From assembly GCF_014652635.1 (NCBI RefSeq), contig NZ_BMZE01000003.1, forward strand, positions 434,001 through 498,000: a stretch of DNA of 64,000 bases, in the 5' to 3' direction. The stretch comes from Devosia pacifica. GTDB taxonomy: Bacteria > Pseudomonadota > Alphaproteobacteria > Rhizobiales > Devosiaceae. Each line of letters opens with the position of its first letter. Within the stretch, counting starts at the first letter, position 1. The translations under genes and the position numbers were made by a program. Below the pieces are notes generated by a model, which had not been told where the DNA came from, did not search any database, and saw only the letters and a list, made by a program, of their open reading frames with translations. This document shows positions 53,008 through 62,335 of the stretch, piece by piece.

Positions 53008-54011
53008 GCCAGACGCTCCAGAAGTTCGGGTTCAATGGCGTATTCCAGCGGCTGGCCTTTGGCAAAGCGCTCGACTTCGGCAACGGCCATTTCCCCAAGG
53101 CGTAGCCTTTCGGTGCCGGCAGCACCAGCGACATGCGGCGTCAGGAACACATTCGGAAGGGTGTAAAACCGGGAGTCGTCGTCCGGAATTTCAGGGTGCG
53201 TGACATCGATGATGGCGTGGATACGGCCGCTCTCAAGTTCATCCAGCAGCGCATCCTCATCGACCAGCATGCCGCGCGCGGTGTTGATGAAGGTCGCGCC
53301 GTCCCGCATCAGGCGGAACTGGCGGCGACTCAGCATGTGATGCGTCGACGGCAATGCCGGCGCGTGAAGCGAGACGATGTCCGATTGTTTCAGGAGCGTC
53401 TCGAGATCGACCAGCCGCGCCTGTTTGGTGACGGGATCGTCCTGCGTCACGAACGGGTCGGCCAGCAGCACATCGACATCGAGTAGTTCCAGCATGCTGG
53501 CGACGCGCCGACCGATGCGGGAGGCACCGATGAGGCCGACCGTGCGCCGATAATTACCGATCGGCTCGTCCATGAGCTTCCAGCTGCTCTTGCGGCTATG
53601 GTCCGCCTGGTAGCAATCGCGAAGCTCGAAGACGCGCTTGTTGGCAAAAATGATCGCAGCCAGCGTGTATTCCGCCACAGGCACGGCATTGGCCTCGGCC
53701 GCGTGGCAGACGCTTACCCCGGCGTCGTAGACTGCCGGGTCGACCATATATTTGACGGTTCCCGCCGCGTGGGCGATCAGCTTGAGGCCGGGCGCCATCC
53801 GGAGAACGTCCGACCCGATATAGCCGCACCCCCAGCCAGTCACCAGAACATCGGTCTTTGCCAGTTGCTCACGGGCTTCAGGTGCCTCGAAGTCCTCGAT
53901 CGGCACGCGCGAGAGAACCTCGCAACATGCGTCGAGACGAGCGAGCGCCGCGTCGTCAAAGACGTGCCTGGTCTTGCTCGCTTGCATGGCGAAACTCACG
54001 CGCGGTCGCAT
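53004..54011 (-). CDS. D-2-hydroxyacid dehydrogenase family protein
   Basis: A 335-residue NAD(P)-dependent dehydrogenase. The Rossmann motif reads GLIGASRIGRRV, with Ser replacing the middle Gly. Catalytic residues are in NTARGMLVDEDAL (Arg), DVTHPEIPDDD (Glu) and FLTPHVAGAAGTERL (His). The substrate is probably a 2-hydroxy acid or a uronate derivative from the same pathway as its neighbours; this is inferred from context. Its 3' end overlaps the acyltransferase gene, and its start overlaps the last base of the DUF2264 gene. Confidence 0.9.
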   Translation of the reverse strand: MRPRVSFAMQASKTRHVFDDAALARLDACCEVLSRVPIEDFEAPEAREQLAKTDVLVTGWGCGYIGSDVLRMAPGLKLIAHAAGTVKYMVDPAVYDAGVSVCHAAEANAVPVAEYTLAAIIFANKRVFELRDCYQADHSRKSSWKLMDEPIGNYRRTVGLIGASRIGRRVASMLELLDVDVLLADPFVTQDDPVTKQARLVDLETLLKQSDIVSLHAPALPSTHHMLSRRQFRLMRDGATFINTARGMLVDEDALLDELESGRIHAIIDVTHPEIPDDDSRFYTLPNVFLTPHVAGAAGTERLRLGEMAVAEVERFAKGQPLEYAIEPELLERLA

Positions 54012-55852
54012 CAGAACCTCTCCGCTACCTCGATGGCACTTACCGATATTCCGTCGCGAGCGAACTTTTCTTCGAGCGCGGCGAGATCGGGCGCCTGCGG
54101 TGGATCTGCGAGGTCTGCACCGGCGGGCACGGCAGTGGCGGCGGTCATCAGAACGGTGGTGCCCGGTTCGATCTCACCGGTCAGTTGCGGAACGATGGCC
54201 TTGCTGACGATCAGATTGGTGTTGGGCAGCGTGCGCTGGGCGCGTCCCTTACGCTTGCCGGCCAGATCGCGAATGCGGCTGACATCAGTTTCGCCATGGG
54301 CTTCAGCAACGCCCTCCCCTTCCTCGCAGCGATCAGCATTGAGATCGGCGCGCAGGATGGCAAAACCGCCTTCGGTGCCGTGCAGCGGGCGTGGGGTATC
54401 GATACGGTGGACGCGAATGTGCCAATCGCCAGCCGGGATCAGCCATGTCTCGACAGTCACATCTGCCCACGGCTTCCACTTTGCATAAAGATTATCGCCA
54501 GCGATCAGAGCGGTCTCGTTGCTCTCACGGACGCGGTAGTGCCGACCGTCGTCGCTGAGACCGAGCATGCCGTCGAAGGCACCGGCGCGATAGGCGCGCT
54601 CATCGGATTCAACGGAGAAGCCATAGCGCGAGGAATACACGAACTTGGCGTATTTTTCCGCGCCGTGGCGCATCTGGTAGTTCTGCTGTCCCGAAGACAG
54701 CGCCACCACATTGCCCTTGGTGTGCTGCATCACCATGCCGGGATGCTTGAGGGCAACAGCGCCGCTGGGACGTTCCGCAGGAGTTTCTTCCGCCTGCCAG
54801 AAGGGATGGTCCTCGGGCAGAGCGAGCGGGAGAAACGCCTTGAGGGCCCAGTACGGTGAGCCGGCGGAGTTATAGTTTTCGGACATCAACAGGTTCGGAT
54901 ACCCGTAACCGACCGACAGGACGCCATCGCGATCGGCAATCGGCAAGTTGGACCACCAGCGCAGATGACGCATGAACTGCCCTTTGATCTCGCCCCACGG
55001 GAGGACGTCGATATCGGCGAAGGCCAGGGCGCCCCAGATGCCGCCGCAGGCAAAACGGTACGTCAGGCTGCGTCCGAATGCGAGCGTACCACCATCCTCG
55101 TCGAACCAGTGACGAATGTCCTTGGCGAACTCGCGGGCGCGTTCACGATATGCCTCGGCACGCTTGTCGCCGGGCTTGGCAAGCTTGGCGTAGATCAGCC
55201 CGTAAAAGTGCATGGCGAAGGGGATGTAATGATCGATCCGGCGCACATTACCGTCGCGGTACCAGCCATCGCCGAGATAGAACCCGTCGAGTTCTTCCAG
55301 ATACTTCTCGGTCAGCGAGCGATCGAAGTCGACGCCGCATTCCTCGAGCCCAAGATCGACGAGGATACGGAAGAACTTCCAGTTGTTTGGCGCATAATCG
55401 TACTGGCGCAGATCGGTGAGATAGCGGGCGATATTGGCTTTGGCGCGATCCGATTGCGGCTCCCATACATGCTGCGGCAGCATCTTGAGTGTGAACCCGA
55501 TGGCAGCCATTTCGACCATGCGTTGGTCGGTGTGCCGGACCTCGCCCCAATATTCGGGGTGATCCGGGTCCATGCCGTTGGCGAGGCCCTCGCGGTACTT
55601 GTCCCAGTGATCAAAGCTGCCACCACCGGCGCCGAGCGGTGTCAGGCCCCAGAGCGGGCGGGCAAAGCCTTCAACATCTGCAGCAATGCGATCAAAGTGC
55701 GCTGCTGTACCGCTGAGACGAACGCGAGCATTGCCCTCAGAAAAATATGGCAGAAGCGGATTGAACAGGTCGTGTAACGCCTTTTCGACGTCGGCCCGTG
55801 TCTTGAGCGGGTTGCCGGCAAGCGGATTGGCGCTGGTGGGATCGTAAGTCAT
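54011..55852 (-). CDS. DUF2264 domain protein
   Basis: A 613-residue protein with the DUF2264 pattern: RIAADVEGFARPLWGLTPLGAGG near the start, and a central run of helices with WKFFRILVDLGL, DGWYRDG, YIPFAMHFYGLIYAKL and RSLTYRFACGGIWGALA, which together look like an (alpha/alpha) toroid. The carboxy part (about 400-613) looks beta-rich. There is no signal peptide, so it acts in the cytosol on an imported substrate. The family is associated with glycan degradation loci, but I know no established reaction. It directly follows the importer genes. Confidence 0.82.
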   Translation of the reverse strand: MTYDPTSANPLAGNPLKTRADVEKALHDLFNPLLPYFSEGNARVRLSGTAAHFDRIAADVEGFARPLWGLTPLGAGGGSFDHWDKYREGLANGMDPDHPEYWGEVRHTDQRMVEMAAIGFTLKMLPQHVWEPQSDRAKANIARYLTDLRQYDYAPNNWKFFRILVDLGLEECGVDFDRSLTEKYLEELDGFYLGDGWYRDGNVRRIDHYIPFAMHFYGLIYAKLAKPGDKRAEAYRERAREFAKDIRHWFDEDGGTLAFGRSLTYRFACGGIWGALAFADIDVLPWGEIKGQFMRHLRWWSNLPIADRDGVLSVGYGYPNLLMSENYNSAGSPYWALKAFLPLALPEDHPFWQAEETPAERPSGAVALKHPGMVMQHTKGNVVALSSGQQNYQMRHGAEKYAKFVYSSRYGFSVESDERAYRAGAFDGMLGLSDDGRHYRVRESNETALIAGDNLYAKWKPWADVTVETWLIPAGDWHIRVHRIDTPRPLHGTEGGFAILRADLNADRCEEGEGVAEAHGETDVSRIRDLAGKRKGRAQRTLPNTNLIVSKAIVPQLTGEIEPGTTVLMTAATAVPAGADLADPPQAPDLAALEEKFARDGISVSAIEVAERF

Positions 55853-56890
55853 TCAGGCATAGGTTCCAGTTGCGGGTGCGTCGTCGTAAGCACCCTTGAG
55901 CTCGATCGTTTCCGCGAAATGGCAGGCCGCATAGGTGGGCCCGCCGTTGATTGGCCGCAGTTCCGGTTTTTCGGCGCGGCACTTGTCTTCAGCGAAGCGG
56001 CAGCGCGTATGGAAGGGGCAGCCTTTCGGCCGGTTGCCGAGGAAGGGAATTTCGCCTTTCACCGCCTCGTGGCGCTGAGCGCGTCTTGTCGGATCAGCGA
56101 TGGGCAAAGCTTCGAGCAACACTTCCGTGTAGGGATGGCGCGGCCGCTCGAACAGTGCTTCCGTCGGCGCGGTTTCGACGACATGGCCGAGATACATCAC
56201 CGCCACACGGTCGGCGATGTAGTTCACCACGCCGAGGTCGTGGCTGATGAACAGATAAGTCAGGCCGAAATCGGTCTTGAGGTCCTCCAAAAGGTTCAGG
56301 ATCTGGGCCTGGATGGATACGTCGAGCGCCGAGACGGCCTCGTCGGCAATCACCAGCTTCGGGTCGAGCACGAGCGCCCGGGCGATGCCGATACGCTGGC
56401 GCTGCCCGCCGGAAAAAGCGTGCGGAAACCGCTGCAGCGCGTCGCGCGGGATGCCGACCTTATCGAGCGCGGAAACGACGCGCTGTTCCAATTCGGCACC
56501 GCGTGCAAGCTTGTGGATGCGCAACGGCTCGGCAACGAGATCGAAGACGCGCATATAGGGATTGAGCGAGGACATCGGATCCTGAAAGATCATGCGGATA
56601 TCCTGCCGCCACGGCTTCAGCTCACGCTTTGAGAGGCTCGACAGTTCGATGGTCTTGCCTGGCTCCGGCGTATAGCTCACGCTACCGCTTGTCGGGTCGA
56701 GAGCCCGCGCGATGCAACGGCCCAGCGTGGTTTTGCCGCAGCCGCTTTCGCCGACGATGGCGAGTGTCTCGCCCTTCTCGACCTTGAGATTGATGTCCAC
56801 CAGCGCATCAAGCGTGATCGTATCGCCAAACATGCCGGAGCGCATGCTGAAGGTCTTCGTGAGGTTCTCGACTTCGAGCAAGGCGGTCAT
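55853..56890 (-). CDS. Peptide-type ABC transporter ATP-binding protein (OppF/DppF-like)
   Basis: A 345-residue ATPase. Walker A GESGCGKTT (about residues 47-55), signature SGGQRQRIGIARALV, Walker B LVIADEAVSALD, and the carboxy-terminal cysteine-rich segment GCPFHTRCRFAEDKCRAEKPEL typical of oligopeptide-family ATPases. It pairs with the next ATPase, on a transporter that in this family moves peptides, oligosaccharides or nickel. The neighbouring DUF2264 gene favours an oligosaccharide. Confidence 0.93.
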   Translation of the reverse strand: MTALLEVENLTKTFSMRSGMFGDTITLDALVDINLKVEKGETLAIVGESGCGKTTLGRCIARALDPTSGSVSYTPEPGKTIELSSLSKRELKPWRQDIRMIFQDPMSSLNPYMRVFDLVAEPLRIHKLARGAELEQRVVSALDKVGIPRDALQRFPHAFSGGQRQRIGIARALVLDPKLVIADEAVSALDVSIQAQILNLLEDLKTDFGLTYLFISHDLGVVNYIADRVAVMYLGHVVETAPTEALFERPRHPYTEVLLEALPIADPTRRAQRHEAVKGEIPFLGNRPKGCPFHTRCRFAEDKCRAEKPELRPINGGPTYAACHFAETIELKGAYDDAPATGTYA

Positions 56891-57987
56891 GTGCGATCTC
56901 CCTGGTAGGCATCAGAGCCGCCTTCGACCTTGGGCTGAATGAGGCCATCGACACGCGGCGCTTGCGGATCGGTCAGAAGATGACAACGCGCCCAATGGTT
57001 CTCGCTCGTACCGGTCGGCTCCGGACGCACCGCCGCACACGGCTCGAAGGCGTGCGGGCAACGGGTGGTGAACGCGCACCCGCTGGGCCGGTTCTTCGGC
57101 GACGGCACCGTACCCTGAATTGGATTGAGCCGTTGGCGATCGGCGCGCCGGGTCATGCGCGGAATGGAGCTCATCAGAGCACGGGTATAGGGGTGCTGCG
57201 GCGACTTGAAGACATCGAAGACGTCCCCCTGCTCCACAACGTCACCGAGATACATTACCGCCACTTCGTCGGCGATCTCGGCCACCACGCCCAGATCATG
57301 GGTGATGAACAGCATCGCCATGCCGAACTCATCGCGAAGCGAGCGCAACAGGTCGAGAATCTGCGCCTGGGTGGTGACGTCCAGCGCAGTCGTCGGCTCA
57401 TCGGCGATCAAGAGATCCGGCTTGCAGGCCAGTGCCATGGCGATCATTGCGCGCTGGCGAAGGCCGCCCGAAAGCTGGAACGGATAAGCATCGGCACGCT
57501 GGCGTGCGCCGGGAATTCCGACCTGCTCGAGCAGCTCGATCGTGCGGGCGCGCGCGCCTTTCTTGTCGAGATTCTCGTGCAGCAGGATCATCTCATCGAT
57601 CTGCGCGCCGATGGTGTGGACCGGCGAGAGGGAGCTCATCGGCTCTTGAAAGATCATCGAGATCTTGTTGCCGCGGATCGAGCGCATGGCGGTGCTGTCC
57701 GGGTTCAACGTCGCGATGTCGGTCGTCTCGCCATCACCGGGCGAAAACAGGATCCGGCCCGAGGGAATGCGCGCGTTCTTGTCCAAGAGCCGCAGGATGG
57801 TACGAGCGGTAACGGACTTGCCGCAGCCGCTCTCCCCCACAAGCGCCAGCGTTTTGCCGCGCGTCAGGGTGAAGTCGACCTGGCGAACCGCCTCGATGTC
57901 GGCCTCGTCGGGGGATGAGAAGACGATGCTGACATCTTCCATCCGCAACAGGGTTTTGTCATTTGCCATAGGGGTCTGCGGCATCAC
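56887..57987 (-). CDS. Peptide-type ABC transporter ATP-binding protein (OppD/DppD-like)
   Basis: A 366-residue ATPase with Walker [12 protein letters not shown], signature [15 protein letters not shown], Walker [13 protein letters not shown] and the carboxy-terminal Cys segment [15 protein letters not shown]. Together with the OppF-like protein it forms a heterodimer. The start is GTG at 57987 or the next codon, ATG at 57984, both within the 3' end of the permease gene and preceded by AGGAG. An inner ATG at 57969 has no ribosome binding site. Confidence 0.92.
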   Translation of the reverse strand: MMPQTPMANDKTLLRMEDVSIVFSSPDEADIEAVRQVDFTLTRGKTLALVGESGCGKSVTARTILRLLDKNARIPSGRILFSPGDGETTDIATLNPDSTAMRSIRGNKISMIFQEPMSSLSPVHTIGAQIDEMILLHENLDKKGARARTIELLEQVGIPGARQRADAYPFQLSGGLRQRAMIAMALACKPDLLIADEPTTALDVTTQAQILDLLRSLRDEFGMAMLFITHDLGVVAEIADEVAVMYLGDVVEQGDVFDVFKSPQHPYTRALMSSIPRMTRRADRQRLNPIQGTVPSPKNRPSGCAFTTRCPHAFEPCAAVRPEPTGTSENHWARCHLLTDPQAPRVDGLIQPKVEGGSDAYQGDRT

Positions 57988-59122
57988 GTAGGCCGTCTCC
58001 TAGAAAATTCATGGCAAGGATCGCCACCACGACGACCACGCCGGGTGCCAGAAGCCACGGGGCGCTGGCGAGGGTACGGATGTTCTGTGCTTCCTGCAGC
58101 AGCGTGCCCCAGCTCACGATCGGCGCCTGAAGGCCGAGCCCGAGGAACGACAGCGCCGTCTCCGCAAGGATCATGCCGGGAATGGCCAGTGTCGTGGCCG
58201 CAATGATGTGGCTCATGAAGCTCGGAACCATGTGTCGGACAATCACGCGATAATCCGAGGCACCATCAAGCTGCGCGGCAGTGACGAAGTCTTCAGTTCT
58301 AAGGGCAAGGAAGCGACCGCGCACCACACGGGCCAGCTCGGTCCAGCCGAGAAGCGAGAGGATCACGGTAATGGCGAAGTAGTTCTGAAGCGCCGACCAG
58401 TTCTGCGGCAGCGCTGCCGCCAGGCCGAGCCACAACGGAATGGTGGGCAGTGAGCGAATGAACTCGATGGTTCGCTGCACGGCCGAGTCGAACCATCCGC
58501 CGTAATAGCCGGAGAACCCGCCAATGATGACGCCGAAGATAAGGCTGAGCACAACGCCGACGAGGCCGATGGACAGCGAGATACGCGTACCGTGGATCAA
58601 GCGGCTGAGCTGGTCGCGGCCAAGCCGATCTGCGCCGATGACGTAAAGGGGTGCACGCGGCTCGATGGTGCCGAACAGCTTGTGGCTCATCGGAATGATG
58701 CCGAGCAGCATGTAGGGTTCGGATTCAACGAAGAAGCCGAGCGGGTGCCGCACCTCCTCATCGATGGTGAAGATGCGCCGCATCGCCTCAGGGTCGATTT
58801 CCGTCCCGTAGCCGTTGACGTATGGCCCCCAGGTCCAGCTGCCGTCCTCTTCGACGAAGACAAATTCAATGCCCTGCGGCGGCGCGTAGGTGTAGCGCGG
58901 GTTATAGTCGCCCGGATCGAACGGCGCGAAGAACTCTGCGAGCAGGGCCACCAGGTAGAACGCGACAACGATCCACAGGCTCACAAGAGCGAGCTGGTGC
59001 TGCTTGAAGCGGCGCCAAGTCATCGCGAACTGGGATTCGCGCCCGGAAAGCGTAGGCTTGCTGGTCTTCGGCTGGGCGACCGGTTTGGTCAGATTCTGGG
59101 TATCAGTGGTCGCCATGATCAC
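57959..59122 (-). CDS. Peptide-type ABC transporter permease (OppC/DppC-like)
   Basis: A 387-residue permease with an amino-terminal segment (about residues 38-70), a large periplasmic loop (about 75-170) and five further segments. The EAA-type loop is DYRVIVRHMVPSFMSHIIAATTLAIPGMILAETALSFLGLG. The periplasmic loop (EFVFVEEDGSWTWGPYVNG) is unusually long, a trait of permeases for large oligosaccharide- or peptide-type ligands. Start and stop overlap the adjacent genes. Confidence 0.91.
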   Translation of the reverse strand: MIMATTDTQNLTKPVAQPKTSKPTLSGRESQFAMTWRRFKQHQLALVSLWIVVAFYLVALLAEFFAPFDPGDYNPRYTYAPPQGIEFVFVEEDGSWTWGPYVNGYGTEIDPEAMRRIFTIDEEVRHPLGFFVESEPYMLLGIIPMSHKLFGTIEPRAPLYVIGADRLGRDQLSRLIHGTRISLSIGLVGVVLSLIFGVIIGGFSGYYGGWFDSAVQRTIEFIRSLPTIPLWLGLAAALPQNWSALQNYFAITVILSLLGWTELARVVRGRFLALRTEDFVTAAQLDGASDYRVIVRHMVPSFMSHIIAATTLAIPGMILAETALSFLGLGLQAPIVSWGTLLQEAQNIRTLASAPWLLAPGVVVVVAILAMNFLGDGLRDAADPYGK

Positions 59123-60117
59123 ATCCCTCCGTGGCGGATGCGCGGATCGATCCAGGCAAGGATCAGGTCAGAAATCAACGTTCCGAGGATTGTCAGAATG
59201 CCGAGCAGAAGGATGATGGCGCCCGCAAGATACATGTCCTGTGTTGTCAGAGAGCGCAGCAGCAATGGGCCGGCCGTTGGCAAGTTCATCACCGCCGAGA
59301 CCACGACAGAGCTGGACACGAGGGTGGGCAGCAGCCAGCCAATGGTCGAGACCAGCGGATTGAGGGCGACGCGCACCGGGTATTTCAGCACCACGCGCCA
59401 TTCCGGCAGCCCTTTCGAGCGCGCAGTGACAACGTAGGGCTTGCTCAGTTCGTCCAGAAGATTGGCGCGCATGACGCGGATGAGTTGCGCCGTACCGGCC
59501 GTGGCCAGAACCAGGATTGGTGCCCAGGCCCGGGAAAGGAAATCGAGAAGCTTTGCAATGCTCCAGGGGCTGTTTGCCATCTCGGGCGAATACAGGCCGC
59601 CAAGCGTCTGGCCGAAATAGACGTACCAAAGATACATCAGCACCAGAGCGAACAGGAAATTCGGGATCGCAAGGCCGATGAACCCACCGACGGTCGCGAG
59701 ATAGTCGCCGAGAGAGTACTTGCGCACAGCGGCATAGATGCCGATCGGCAGGGCGACGAGCCACATCACCAAGACGGCGAGGCCTTCGAGAAGTACGGAA
59801 TTGCCCATACGGCCCCAGATGAGCTCCGAGACAGGCGCGCTCCATTCGAAGCTGTCGCCGAAATCCCCTTGCACGATGCCGCTGATCCATTTGAAGTACT
59901 GGACAATGAAGGGATCGCCGAGGCCATAGCGCTCGCGCAGCGCCTCGATCGTTTGCGGATCGATACGATCGCCGGCAGCGCTCAGCTGAGCCACGTAGCT
60001 GGTCAGATAATCGCCCGGTGGCAGCTGGATGATTGCGAAGGCGACAAAGGAGACGGCCCAGATGGTCAGCACCATCGCGATGAGCCGCCGGACAAGAAAG
60101 CCGAGCATAGCAGCCAA
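59119..60117 (-). CDS. Peptide-type ABC transporter permease (OppB/DppB-like)
   Basis: A 332-residue permease with six membrane segments and the amino-terminal motif LGFLVRRLIAMVLTIWAVSFVAFAIIQLPPGDYLTSY. The EAA loop EWRVVLKYPVRVALNPLVSTIGWLLPTLVSSSVVVSAVMNLPTAGPLLLRSL is clear. It overlaps the next permease by four bases and lies about 65 bases after the binding protein. Confidence 0.92.
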   Translation of the reverse strand: MAAMLGFLVRRLIAMVLTIWAVSFVAFAIIQLPPGDYLTSYVAQLSAAGDRIDPQTIEALRERYGLGDPFIVQYFKWISGIVQGDFGDSFEWSAPVSELIWGRMGNSVLLEGLAVLVMWLVALPIGIYAAVRKYSLGDYLATVGGFIGLAIPNFLFALVLMYLWYVYFGQTLGGLYSPEMANSPWSIAKLLDFLSRAWAPILVLATAGTAQLIRVMRANLLDELSKPYVVTARSKGLPEWRVVLKYPVRVALNPLVSTIGWLLPTLVSSSVVVSAVMNLPTAGPLLLRSLTTQDMYLAGAIILLLGILTILGTLISDLILAWIDPRIRHGGM

Positions 60118-60181
60118 CTCCGGAACCTGTGGGAGACGCTTCCGCGGCGTGGCCGCGGAAGCTGGTCGTTAGTTCAGTGGA

Positions 60182-62128
60182 TTACTGGCCGGCGTCGGCG
60201 TAGTACCACTGGAACGGATCGTATGGCGCCGGGGTCGGGAAGAGCCATGCCTGGCTCATCTGATCCGGCACATTGCGCAGGTTGTTCTTGGCAATGTAGT
60301 AGCCATCCGGGAACAGGCCGATGCCGATGAGCGGGAACTCTTCCTTGGCGATCGCCAGGATTTCTTCCATCAGGGCGTTACGATCCTCGGCTTCAGGGCT
60401 GGCCTTCAGCTCATCGTAAAGCTCCATCTGCCGCTTTGCCCAATCGACCGGTTCGGACGCGATCTCGGGATCTGTGCCGTTATACCAGGCCTGCCATTGG
60501 AAGGCCCATGCGGACTCGCCGTTAGCCGGGAAGTAATAGCGCGGTTCCTGAATGACATCGAGACCGCCATCGCCCTGCCAGATCTGCGCGTCGTAATCGC
60601 CGCTCGGGCGCTTATCGTAGAACAAGGTCCGGTCGATATTATTGATCTCGACATCGACGCCGATTTCTTCGAGCTGAAGCTGGACGAGTTCGAGGACATC
60701 GATCCACTCCGGACGCAAAGCCGAAATGACATCAATGGTCAGAGTCAGCGGTTCACCGTTTTCCATCAGCCGGATACCCTGGCTATTGGTTTCCGTGAGG
60801 CCGGCTGCTTCGAGATGCTCGATTGCCAGTTCCGGATCGTACTCGGTGTACTGCTTCGCCATTTCCTCGTCGTAGAACTGCGACTCGGGACGGGGGGCGA
60901 CCTGGAAGGGCTCACCCTGGCTGGTATAAACCGCGTCGATGATTTCCTGGCGGTTGATGCCGTGCGACAGGCCGATGCGGAAATCCTTATTGTGGATCAG
61001 TTCGCGCATCGCTTCGTCAGGGTGGTTGAAGTTCAGCTGCAACACCGTGGTGTTGGAGAACGCATAAACTTCCCTGCCGAGCCGGTAGTCACCTTGCTCC
61101 TGACCGTCAAAGAAAATCGGCTGGTTGGCGACGGTGGTGATGTGGCGGTCGCTGAAATCGATCTCGCCGTTAAGCGCCATCAACGTGATTTCTTCGGTGC
61201 TTTCGCTGACGCGCATTGTCAGACGATCGATATAGGGCAACTGATTGCCTTCAGGATCGACCTTCCAGTAGTAGGGATTGCGCTCGAAGACGACCTGGCT
61301 GGCATTGGCAGTCCAGGGCTCGCTAATGACCCAGGCGTTCATGAACGGCAGGTCGGGATTGGCCCAGCGCTCGATTTCCTGACCCCAGGCGCACTTGTCC
61401 TCCATCATGAAGGCCCAGTTGTCGTAGCCTTCATCCTGCGCCAGTTGATCGGCGTTCTCGTTCACACCGGGGAAAAACTGACCGCAATAGGCCTTTTGCA
61501 GCGAAACGACGGTGATACCGTTGACGCTGGCGAGCTCATCGAGCAGCAGCCCTTTTGGCCTCTCGAAGATGAACTTGAACGTGGTTTCGTCCACGACTTC
61601 GGCCGACATGGGGTTGTTCGGATCGGTCATGAAGGTGCCGCCAACCGGATAATCCGGGTGCTGTACGAGCTCGACGGCAAAGGCGACGTCTTCGCTGGTG
61701 AACGGCGTGCCGTCTGACCACTTCAAGCCCTCGCGCAGGGTGAAGGTGTATTCCGTGCCGTCCTCGTTGGCTTCCCAGGATTCGGCCAGGTTTGGGATAA
61801 TCTCGTTCCACTCGCGATTGTAGCGAACAAGTCCGTCATAGTTCAGTGTACGCGAGATCCAGCCGGTATCACCGGTGCCGCGAAGCGCCGAGCGCCATGT
61901 GCCGCCATAAGTGCCGATGCTATCGACCGGCTCGACGACGAGTGGATTTTCCGGCAGCCGCTCCTCGACCGGCGGCAGGCTTCCATCCTCGACCATTGAA
62001 TCCAGCATTGGCGCTTGCTGCTGTGCCGCGACAGGCGCGACGGACATGGCAAAGGCCGCGCTCATCGCAGCCAGGATCAGGCCGGGGCGCACGACCGCCC
62101 GATCCGCCTGAAGAGTGTGGTTGGGCAT
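60182..62128 (-). CDS. Extracellular solute-binding protein, family 5
   Basis: A 648-residue family-5 binding protein, longer than the usual 520-560. A signal peptide (about residues 1-35) ends in VAPVAAQQ with no lipobox Cys. Motifs include EWNEIIPNLAESWEANEDGTEYTFTLREGLKWSDGTPFTSEDVAFAVELVQ and NKDFRIGLSHGINRQEIID. Long family-5 proteins of this branch are often tied to oligosaccharides rather than peptides, matching the enzymes downstream. GGGAGG lies before ATG 62128. It is the first gene of the LacI-controlled operon. Confidence 0.93.
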   Translation of the reverse strand: MPNHTLQADRAVVRPGLILAAMSAAFAMSVAPVAAQQQAPMLDSMVEDGSLPPVEERLPENPLVVEPVDSIGTYGGTWRSALRGTGDTGWISRTLNYDGLVRYNREWNEIIPNLAESWEANEDGTEYTFTLREGLKWSDGTPFTSEDVAFAVELVQHPDYPVGGTFMTDPNNPMSAEVVDETTFKFIFERPKGLLLDELASVNGITVVSLQKAYCGQFFPGVNENADQLAQDEGYDNWAFMMEDKCAWGQEIERWANPDLPFMNAWVISEPWTANASQVVFERNPYYWKVDPEGNQLPYIDRLTMRVSESTEEITLMALNGEIDFSDRHITTVANQPIFFDGQEQGDYRLGREVYAFSNTTVLQLNFNHPDEAMRELIHNKDFRIGLSHGINRQEIIDAVYTSQGEPFQVAPRPESQFYDEEMAKQYTEYDPELAIEHLEAAGLTETNSQGIRLMENGEPLTLTIDVISALRPEWIDVLELVQLQLEEIGVDVEINNIDRTLFYDKRPSGDYDAQIWQGDGGLDVIQEPRYYFPANGESAWAFQWQAWYNGTDPEIASEPVDWAKRQMELYDELKASPEAEDRNALMEEILAIAKEEFPLIGIGLFPDGYYIAKNNLRNVPDQMSQAWLFPTPAPYDPFQWYYADAGQ

Positions 62129-62173
62129 ACTTGTTCCTCCCTTAGACGCTAGGTCTCGTCCAATTGCCCTCGC

Positions 62174-62228
62174 AACGTACCGCAAATTTGCGCTGGGTCA
62201 ACCTCATTGTAAATATTTGCGTTTTTTG
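62174..62228 (-). promoter_or_regulatory. LacI-type operator and promoter of the oligosaccharide-transport operon
   Basis: On the reverse strand a TTGACC (-35, 62201-62196), a 16-base spacer and TACGTT (-10, 62179-62174) are predicted. The perfect palindrome CGCAAATTTGCG (62181-62192) lies inside the spacer. Further upstream is AATATTTGCGTTTTTTG (62212-62228), which recurs exactly upstream of the LacI gene. The layout fits repression by the adjacent LacI protein. Confidence 0.65.
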
Positions 62229-62335
62229 CGCAATTTGGCGGATTCTCCTGCTTCGCTGACTCGGAAGAGCGTGGGACAGCAACCCGACGCGACCGCCAGT
62301 TTTTCAACTAAACCATTGATGTAGACTAACTTTAG

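Noticed and set aside
59131..61717. Long forward frames opposite the OppB-like permease and the family-5 binding protein
   Set aside because: They lack a ribosome binding site and domain content and lie fully antisense to well-supported genes.
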